DNA of 34,168 nt from a virus. Under the pieces are notes generated by a model, which worked only from the letters and a program-made list of their open reading frames with translations, was not told the DNA's origin and did not search any database. The translations under genes and the position numbers were made by a program. The DNA is taken from the IMG/VR virus record IMGVR_UViG_3300025789_000970, positions 1 to 34,168 of that record. One strand, written 5' to 3'. This document shows, one piece after another, positions 29,100 to 34,168 of the stretch (position 1 is its first letter; the number at the start of each line of letters is the position of its first letter).

Positions 29100-29950
29100 T
29101 TTTTACGCTTGCCGTCTTTGGTATACTTACCGCTTTCACGTTTAGCTATAGCAATTGCCGCTTGTTGGGCTCCGCCACCTTCTGACACATCTTGCTTATG
29201 TGGTTGTTTGAACACGCTATATATTTTTTGAGTATCAATGCCTTTTATACCATTTGCCTGCAATACATTTGCCACAAATGTTCCGCAATTTTCTGCTCCT
29301 ACTGAGTTAGTTGTAGGAATCGATACTGGTTTTGATAATGATACAATTTTGATATTTTGTTTAGGAAACTCTGGATCATCAGTTACATCGTTAGTAACAT
29401 ATACATCATTGCCTTTATGTCCACTCATTTGAATTTGTCGTCCATCCTGAGTGATAAATCCCACATGATCATAACTCCAACCTTTAGGTGCTTTATTACT
29501 GCGGGCAAAGAATATTTTTTGTGCTGTTGTATTGCTGTTCTTGGAGCTTTCCGCCAGCATCTTTTCTCTAGCGATTTCTTGTTCAGCATATTCGATAAGC
29601 TGGCGCATTTCTTCAATGCTTTCACAGTTCCAACGGCGTAGTGCTAGAGCTTTAGGAGTAGGTTTACCATTAGGCTTTTTCATTGGCCCTTTGTTACCAC
29701 TCATACGAGCACAGAAACTCTTACGGCGTTTAGCGGCTTTGGAGCCTGCCTTTAACTTACTAGGTTTGGTAGTAACGGCAGTTTGTAGTTTACTGCCGGG
29801 ATGCTCACGACGATAAGAATTAACAGCCTTTTGACTAAGTCCGTTGGTCTTATCGTGATGATTGACTTTTTGCCAATTTTCGTTTTCCCATAGATCGTTT
29901 AAACGACCTACGTATTCTTCAAAAAAACTATAATCAAGACTCTTCTTCAT
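29096..29950 (-). CDS. Papain-like (NlpC/P60-type) enzyme with phage N-terminal domain
   Basis: A 284-residue fusion. Residues about 35-110 are a basic domain with LSQKAVNSYRREHPGSKLQT and KAAKRRKSFCARMSG plus ALRRWNC, a block recurring in T4-like phages (I believe called DUF6321). Residues about 145-250 look like a permuted papain-fold hydrolase: H162 in SYDHVGFIT and C222 in AENCGTFVANVL are the candidate catalytic pair. The tail (AIAIAKRESGKYTKDGKRKK) is basic. It may cut peptidoglycan or a protein linkage; a virion location is inferred from the basic domain. GGAATTTATT precedes the ATG. Confidence 0.75.
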   Translation of the reverse strand: MKKSLDYSFFEEYVGRLNDLWENENWQKVNHHDKTNGLSQKAVNSYRREHPGSKLQTAVTTKPSKLKAGSKAAKRRKSFCARMSGNKGPMKKPNGKPTPKALALRRWNCESIEEMRQLIEYAEQEIAREKMLAESSKNSNTTAQKIFFARSNKAPKGWSYDHVGFITQDGRQIQMSGHKGNDVYVTNDVTDDPEFPKQNIKIVSLSKPVSIPTTNSVGAENCGTFVANVLQANGIKGIDTQKIYSVFKQPHKQDVSEGGGAQQAAIAIAKRESGKYTKDGKRKK

Positions 29951-30044
29951 AATAAATTCCAGCTAATCCGCACCCTAATCTTGCTAGCCCATAGTAAATG
30001 TCTTTACACAGGGCTATAAGGATTTCTTGGACGATCTGTGCCAT
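29934..30044 (-). CDS. Possible 36-residue peptide
   Basis: A short ORF, MAQIVQEILIALCKDIYYGL to YYEEES, starting at ATG 30042-30044 with AGAAG seven bases upstream and a late-type motif at 30065-30072. It overlaps the next start by 17 bases, consistent with coupled translation. The peptide is hydrophobic with two cysteines and could be membrane-active. It is too short to be sure. Confidence 0.45.
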   Translation of the reverse strand: MAQIVQEILIALCKDIYYGLARLGCGLAGIYYEEES

Positions 30045-30064
30045 TATCTTCTGGGTATACTGGA

Positions 30065-30072
30065 TATTTATC
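30065..30072 (-). promoter_or_regulatory. T4-type late promoter motif
   Basis: GATAAATA (then TCC) on the minus strand, upstream of the 36-residue ORF and the papain-like/deaminase/lipoprotein run. Confidence 0.5.
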
Positions 30073-30088
30073 AGTATTATCGTCTGGA

Positions 30089-30913
30089 TCAGTCTGCAGA
30101 TGCGTTAGCACCGCATTTAGCACGTTTAGCATTGGTTAATGCTCCGAAGTCTACAGGCCATTCTTTGCCTGGTTGTAGTTCTACTGCACCTTGTGGGAAA
30201 GAAAACTTGATACCTGCGTCCTGTTCAATTGTAGCAACTGGAACACGGAATTTAGTTAGGTCATTGCCTAAGTTTGGATATGGTGCAACGTGTGGGAATC
30301 CCCAACCTGCGATTTCTTTAGTAGCATTGTTGATAACAATCTTGTAGAAACCGTGTGGAACAACTACACCTTTACCGATTGTCTTATCGCCAGGACCATA
30401 TAAGCCGCCCGCAATAACTGTGTAGCTCTGATTTCTCTGGACTGACCATCCGCGGACAGAAGTCTCCAACAATTTCCAAATTCCGCGATTTAAAGAACCT
30501 GCTTGTGGTGACATATTTGTCATCAAAAAACTTTCATATTCAACTTGCGGATCCCAACTCAAGTCTCCATCTGGAGCCATGTGTCCTTTATCGTAACCAG
30601 TACCAGCATAGTCTTGTGGAACTGCACCATTAGGAATGAACTGATTAGCGGCAAATGCGTTAGTACGTGCTACACAACCTAATGCATTTTGTGGTAACAA
30701 TTCATACATAACATAATTAGGTAGTTTAGCGGCCGCATCGTATCCTACTAGATATGCCTGTTGGCATAATGGCTGTAGTTGACGTTGTGTTTGTGGAAAC
30801 CCGTACGGAGCATGTACTTGACACTGTTGTACGGGGAATGGTTGACGTTGTGTCCATGCGAAACTGCTGACAGCAACTAAGGCTAGAACCAAGCCTAGAA
30901 TAATCTTCTTCAT
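30089..30913 (-). CDS. Secreted DNA/RNA non-specific endonuclease
   Basis: A 274-residue nuclease of the Serratia NucA/EndoG (beta-beta-alpha metal) family. A signal peptide ends near SSFA (about 19). The active site is D108-K-G-H111 (YDKGHMAPDGD), the variant of DRGH with the His general base, and N142 in SLNRGIWKLLE binds the metal. Six or so cysteines suggest disulfides in the periplasm. It probably degrades nucleic acid outside the cytoplasm, for nutrient gain or against competing DNA. An exact TATAAATA late promoter and an AGGAG ribosome site precede it. Confidence 0.92.
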   Translation of the reverse strand: MKKIILGLVLALVAVSSFAWTQRQPFPVQQCQVHAPYGFPQTQRQLQPLCQQAYLVGYDAAAKLPNYVMYELLPQNALGCVARTNAFAANQFIPNGAVPQDYAGTGYDKGHMAPDGDLSWDPQVEYESFLMTNMSPQAGSLNRGIWKLLETSVRGWSVQRNQSYTVIAGGLYGPGDKTIGKGVVVPHGFYKIVINNATKEIAGWGFPHVAPYPNLGNDLTKFRVPVATIEQDAGIKFSFPQGAVELQPGKEWPVDFGALTNAKRAKCGANASAD

Positions 30914-30941
30914 GAGTAGTACTCCTGTTATAAAGTACTAC

Positions 30942-30949
30942 TATTTATA
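30942..30949 (-). promoter_or_regulatory. T4-type late promoter motif, exact
   Basis: TATAAATA followed by GTAGTAC on the minus strand, 29 bases before the ATG of the secreted nuclease. Exact match to the T4 late consensus. Confidence 0.7.
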
Positions 30950-30952
30950 AAC

Positions 30953-31381
30953 TTATCCGAACCAACCTATCTTTTTACCGTTAGCTTTGCGTTCGTCGTA
31001 TTCTTCTGGTGTTTTAGGATAAGCCATTGCCCACCATGCTACTAGAGCCATAAAGATACCTGTGCAAACTACTGCCTTAACATTATGAGTGGTAAACCAC
31101 ATGATAATCAAACTAGAGTCCATGGTCAACACCATTAGCCAACGTGCTCGAACTGGAAAAACACGCTTCTCTGCCCAGCCGCGAAGAAACGGGCCAAAGA
31201 TCTTATGATTCATTAGCCAGTTGTGCATACGTTCACTGCCTTTAGCAAAACAATAGGCGGCACCTACTGTAGGAGTGCTCCAAGGAATTCCAGGAGTGAC
31301 TAGTCCTATATAGGCTAACCCTAGGAGTAAAAATCCTAGGGTACACCATAACACTTTTTTTAATTTAGAAATTGGTTCCAT
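30953..31381 (-). CDS. YbaN/DUF454-type inner-membrane protein
   Basis: A 142-residue membrane protein resembling the DUF454 (YbaN) family. Helices are near 10-32 (VLWCTLGFLLLGLAYIGLVT), 82-98 (LMVLTMDSSLIIMWF) and 101-120 (AVVCTGIFMALVAWWAMAY). The family pattern is visible as GLVTPGIPWSTPTVGAAYCF followed by SERMHNWLMNHKIFGPFLRGW. Cellular function is unknown. The start overlaps the HNH gene by 22 bases. A 9-bp perfect palindrome (31318-31342) lies within its coding sequence. It is unusual cargo for a phage. Confidence 0.82.
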   Translation of the reverse strand: MEPISKLKKVLWCTLGFLLLGLAYIGLVTPGIPWSTPTVGAAYCFAKGSERMHNWLMNHKIFGPFLRGWAEKRVFPVRARWLMVLTMDSSLIIMWFTTHNVKAVVCTGIFMALVAWWAMAYPKTPEEYDERKANGKKIGWFG

Positions 31382-31878
31382 TCTTTATACCTTACGTTTT
31401 CGAAGCCTAGCTTCTTACGCTTATTTACAAGTTCATAGAACTCTGGCTTGTAAGGTTTGATCTTTGGTCTCCAACCTTTAGTGCTGTCACTCTTGCTGGC
31501 ATTACATGGTCCGCAAGCAGTTGTACAGTTTTCCCAAGTACTGGTACCACCCTTTGAAACTGGTTGTACATGGTCTAATGTAGCTTCCTTGCGTTCAATG
31601 TGCTTACCACAGTATTGGCATTCACAGTTGTCTCGTAGGTAGACATTACTACGGCTGAAACGAATAGTAACTTTTGGTTTCATGTATTCACGTAGCATCA
31701 TAACACTAGGTACTGGGGTAGACCAATTGGCTGAATGTACAATCCAATTATCGTGCCAAGCTAGAACATCGGCTTTATCCAAAACCATGTACTTGATAGC
31801 GTCTTCCCAAATTATAGTACTCAACGGCATGTATGAAACTGGCAAGCCGTCAGCATTAAGTAGCAGAGTATCTGCCAT
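31360..31878 (-). CDS. HNH endonuclease
   Basis: A 172-residue HNH nuclease. The N-terminal half (MADTLLLNADGLPVSYMPLS, then WEDAIKYMVLDKADVL) is a domain common to bacterial and T4-like phage HNH proteins. The catalytic domain has C87-x2-C90 (CQYC), D102-H103 (LDHVQPVSKGG), N117 and a second zinc pair C122-x2-C125 followed by N126 (CGPCNASKS), all intact. It may be a homing nuclease or a host-DNA degrading enzyme. It has a consensus sigma70-type promoter, so early expression is likely, and AAAGAGGTAAATCAA before the ATG. Confidence 0.92.
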   Translation of the reverse strand: MADTLLLNADGLPVSYMPLSTIIWEDAIKYMVLDKADVLAWHDNWIVHSANWSTPVPSVMMLREYMKPKVTIRFSRSNVYLRDNCECQYCGKHIERKEATLDHVQPVSKGGTSTWENCTTACGPCNASKSDSTKGWRPKIKPYKPEFYELVNKRKKLGFENVRYKEWNQFLN

Positions 31879-31928
31879 TTGATTTACCTCTTTCTGATTG
31901 TGTTACAGACCCAACCTATGAAGTATAT

Positions 31929-31958
31929 ATTATACGCTCATACTAATACTTATGTCAA
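31929..31958 (-). promoter_or_regulatory. Sigma70-type promoter for HNH gene
   Basis: Leftward TTGACA (31958-31953), 18-base spacer, TATAAT (31934-31929): both hexamers perfect. It drives HNH and the YbaN-like gene, with a leader of about 45 bases. Confidence 0.8.
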
Positions 31959-31975
31959 ATCCAATTACACTAAGA

Positions 31976-32521
31976 TTAAAGTATATTTTGAGCGAATTCT
32001 AATCCACTGCGATCCAGTGCCGAGCACCACTGATCTTTTTGATCCGATTCAAATATCAAATCCAAATCGGCACTACTGGTACACCAACTATGCTCCTTGC
32101 GCCAGGGAGGAGTTCCTTTGAGTTCTCCTGCTAGTTGTCCAGGTCCCCAACCGCATAAGCCTAAAAACATGCGCCAACGTAAGGGCTGATCACCCATAGC
32201 CAGTCTAGGCAAAATGTCATCTGCACTACTTAGACTAAATGTTTCATTTATTCTCAGTGTGTTTTTACTGTGCCATTCATTACTGTGTAAAAAACTAAGA
32301 CTTTGTGGATTAACAGGGCCGCCTTGATAAACATAGCCTTCAATGTTTAACGGTATACCTATTTGATTACCAAAGTCTCTAATGCTAAGACTACTGCGTT
32401 TGTTGATTACAAGTCCCACACTTCCATGACTGTGATGTTCTGTGATCATTATCACAGTCTTGTACCAAAAGTTGCCTTTGACGGCTGGAGGAGCAATTAA
32501 TAAATTACCTATAAAATTCAT
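31976..32521 (-). CDS. YqgE/AlgH (UPF0301) family protein
   Basis: A 181-residue protein of the YqgE/AlgH family: MNFIGNLLIAPPAVKGNFWY, HGSVGLVINKRSS, VYQGGPVNP, and the signature LGLCGWGPGQLAGELK (about 131-146). Cellular homologues are conserved but their biochemical role is unclear (AlgH is linked to alginate regulation). Length is normal. Found also, from memory, in some T4-like phages. The leader between the upstream TAG stop and this ATG is only 14 bases and AT-rich, with no ribosome site. Confidence 0.9.
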   Translation of the reverse strand: MNFIGNLLIAPPAVKGNFWYKTVIMITEHHSHGSVGLVINKRSSLSIRDFGNQIGIPLNIEGYVYQGGPVNPQSLSFLHSNEWHSKNTLRINETFSLSSADDILPRLAMGDQPLRWRMFLGLCGWGPGQLAGELKGTPPWRKEHSWCTSSADLDLIFESDQKDQWCSALDRSGLEFAQNIL

Positions 32522-32535
32522 ATACTAATTTATGC

Positions 32536-34035
32536 CTAGGCAAACTGGCTAGCGAATTTTTCTCTCTTAGAAAGATCACCTATAGGATCTGCTGTAATTT
32601 CAAATTTATCTAACCAATCTGCAATAGCATCATTAACTGTTTTGTAATTGGTATTGAGAAACTTCTGACCAGCAGGTTCGCCAAGTGCGTAATCCACCTG
32701 TCCTTGCCAGTTAGTTTGCCAGTCTGGAACAGCTTTGGTCATAGCATCATAGCGTGGGCCGTTGTGTTGGAATAGGCCTCCACTTGGCAACCCATTTCTG
32801 TCAGTAATTATCACCCCTGGAGTAAAACTTGATTCTCCTTGAATGTTGGCTAGTATAGCTATTCTATGTATGTCATCCATGCCTTTAGATTTTAGATAAT
32901 CGCTAACAGCTGAAGAACTAATTGTAGCTGGATTACTCTTTGGAATATTAGGTTTAATCATAGGTCCTTGGCCAGGACTCATTGTGCCTTTCATTGGATC
33001 TACTAGACTGCCGTTGATTTTCTTTTCCCAATGCAAGTTAGGTCCAGTAGCATTGCCTGCCATAGGATCGCCTTTGGCACCGCCTGTTAGACCTATTACA
33101 TCTCCAGCTTTAACTTCCTGACCAACACTTACATTGAATTTCTTAATGTGGCAGAATCTATGCTGTTCTTTACCGTCAGCAGACAAGACTGTAATACTAC
33201 CGCCACATGCTCCTTCTTCACCTGCTTTCATTATCTTACCATCAATAGGACTTAGCAATGGAGTACCTGATGCGGCTTTTAGATCTACACCATAGTGTGG
33301 TTTGCCATTACGTGTTCCGTAAGGACTGTTAACAATCAAAGTACCTTTAAGTGGTACACCCGATCCTGGATTACTTACTGACTGTGTGGGCGCGGGTGTA
33401 GTATTTGTAGTAGGTTTGTTATCTTTCTTATCGGCTGTTTTATCTTCTGGTTTGTCTGAAGTTTTTGCGCCAAACCCTGCCAATGGGAATTTGTCAACAA
33501 CTACATCTGCTATATTTTTATAGGTAACATAAGTGGCATGTATACCATCTGATTGCATAGGAGCATCATTAAGGTCATACTTAAAAGATGCACTATCTCC
33601 AATAGCCTTTTCTATAGCTGTTCTAACTTCTATTCTACGCTTATACCATTTGTTGTCTTTTGGACCCGCTGGAAACAATAAAAATATTGTTTTATTTTTT
33701 CTACTGTTACTAGCATCTATAACTTGTTTAATGCGACTTGCAATAACATCTGGAGCGTCAAGTTCTTTAGATCCTTTAGGAGGTTTTACTACATCATTTG
33801 CACCTAAACTAATTACCACAACGCTTCCTTTCGGAATGTATGTTGCAATATCATTACTAAAGTTTTCATCTCCTGAACTAGCTCCAGGCCATGACATTTG
33901 ATTGTCCCATGGTTCTGCAGAACCTACACCCCTAGCATGTGTATCTCCTACAGTGTAATATCCTGCATCGTAGTTTCCAGATCTCTTGGCTACATCTGCT
34001 ATATCACCTTCTTTGATAATATCTAATATTTTCAT
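32536..34035 (-). CDS. Three-domain enzyme: SGNH hydrolase, M23 peptidase, tail lysozyme
   Basis: A 499-residue virion-type enzyme. The leader MKILDIIKE followed by Gly has an IxE prohead-type site. Residues about 22-185 are an SGNH/GDSL hydrolase: block I is GDTHA (30-34) with Thr where the nucleophile Ser is expected, then SLGAND (76-81) and D163-GIH166. A Lys/Pro/Thr linker follows (192-222). Residues about 230-345 are an M23 endopeptidase: zinc ligands H247, D251 (HYGVD) and H335, H296, but N333 replaces the first His of the usual HxH. Residues about 370-499 resemble phage tail lysozymes (LANIQGESSFTPG, E401; GLFQHNGPR). It ends in TAG, with TAA two codons later. It probably degrades cell wall at entry. 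Confidence 0.85.
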   Translation of the reverse strand: MKILDIIKEGDIADVAKRSGNYDAGYYTVGDTHARGVGSAEPWDNQMSWPGASSGDENFSNDIATYIPKGSVVVISLGANDVVKPPKGSKELDAPDVIASRIKQVIDASNSRKNKTIFLLFPAGPKDNKWYKRRIEVRTAIEKAIGDSASFKYDLNDAPMQSDGIHATYVTYKNIADVVVDKFPLAGFGAKTSDKPEDKTADKKDNKPTTNTTPAPTQSVSNPGSGVPLKGTLIVNSPYGTRNGKPHYGVDLKAASGTPLLSPIDGKIMKAGEEGACGGSITVLSADGKEQHRFCHIKKFNVSVGQEVKAGDVIGLTGGAKGDPMAGNATGPNLHWEKKINGSLVDPMKGTMSPGQGPMIKPNIPKSNPATISSSAVSDYLKSKGMDDIHRIAILANIQGESSFTPGVIITDRNGLPSGGLFQHNGPRYDAMTKAVPDWQTNWQGQVDYALGEPAGQKFLNTNYKTVNDAIADWLDKFEITADPIGDLSKREKFASQFA

Positions 34036-34168
34036 CTCTGGCCTTTACGGGTTCCATAGTCTGGAAGTGGTCCGCCATACTTCTTGCCTTTGATCTTCTT
34101 GCCGCCTACAGTAATACGCACCTTACTGCCACCGTGTCCAATTAAATGGCTTTTATCGCCGTCTCTGG
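34032..34168 (-). CDS. Partial protein, C-terminal end only
   Basis: The last 44 residues of a leftward gene that continues past the right edge, ending in TGA that overlaps the next ATG (ATGA). What is visible is very basic and Gly-rich: KSHLIGHGGSKVRITVGGKK, then KYGGPLPDYGTRKGQR. No family can be named from this fragment. It forms an operon with the three-domain enzyme. Confidence 0.7.
   Translation of the reverse strand, partial: RDGDKSHLIGHGGSKVRITVGGKKIKGKKYGGPLPDYGTRKGQR

Noticed and set aside
31318-31342. Perfect 9-bp hairpin as a terminator
   Set aside because: It lies inside the YbaN-like coding sequence near its start and has no T-run on either strand; probably chance or mRNA structure.

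Overview
The window reads as part of a lytic, T4-like myovirus genome from an aquatic bacterium. The evidence is tight gene packing with ATGA/TAATG overlaps, a class Ia ribonucleotide reductase block, tail fibre and tailspike genes, a PAAR tip protein, T4-style late promoter motifs (NATAAATA), homing-type endonucleases and many small genes. The host cannot be fixed from the sequence. IscU looks like beta/gammaproteobacterial IscU, while 5-aminolevulinate synthase is typical of alphaproteobacteria. All family assignments come from motifs read by eye; no database search was run.

Layout. Most genes run leftward (minus strand). From left: 1-1.5 kb holds iscA, iscU, a secreted small protein and an Hc1 histone-like gene, bracketed by two consensus sigma70-type promoters whose -10 boxes lie in near-identical palindromes. 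At 1.5-3.4 kb a rightward pair encodes a PAAR tip and a Ser/Ala-rich protein. At 3.4-8.2 kb is a nucleotide-metabolism operon (nrdA, class II aldolase, nrdB, glutaredoxin, small Sm-like protein) with its own promoter and a structured leader. At 8.2-17.1 kb is a leftward block with a beta-helix tailspike, a PD-(D/E)XK nuclease, virion-type proteins, two nucleotidyltransferase-like proteins, a coiled-coil membrane protein and a probable abundant virion protein with a strong terminator.

The 17.1-19.9 kb region is a rightward cassette of small, probably early genes behind a dense divergent promoter region. It contains an acetyltransferase and a tRNA whose anticodon reads CUA (amber suppressor). 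Just downstream is a conserved-looking gene with an in-frame UAG at codon 4. TAG is almost unused as a stop elsewhere in the window: one of about 48 complete genes, and that one has a TAA two codons later. This suppressor tRNA plus amber-interrupted gene is the strongest candidate for an undescribed system here.

At 19.9-34.2 kb leftward virion genes resume: a zincin, a repetitive 987-residue fibre, a 748-residue fibre/virion protein, a papain-like enzyme, a deaminase-like enzyme, a secreted nuclease, a YbaN-like membrane protein, HNH, YqgE, and a three-domain cell-wall enzyme. Two single rightward genes are inserted among them: 5-aminolevulinate synthase and a GIY-YIG/NUMOD3 endonuclease.

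How it fits together. Iron appears repeatedly: Fe-S scaffold and carrier, a di-iron ribonucleotide reductase, and the first enzyme of C4 haem synthesis. Several otherwise unrelated proteins share an N-terminal leader of the form MKIxDIIxE followed by a T4 prohead-protease-like (L/I)xE site. I infer that these may be enzymes packaged inside the capsid.
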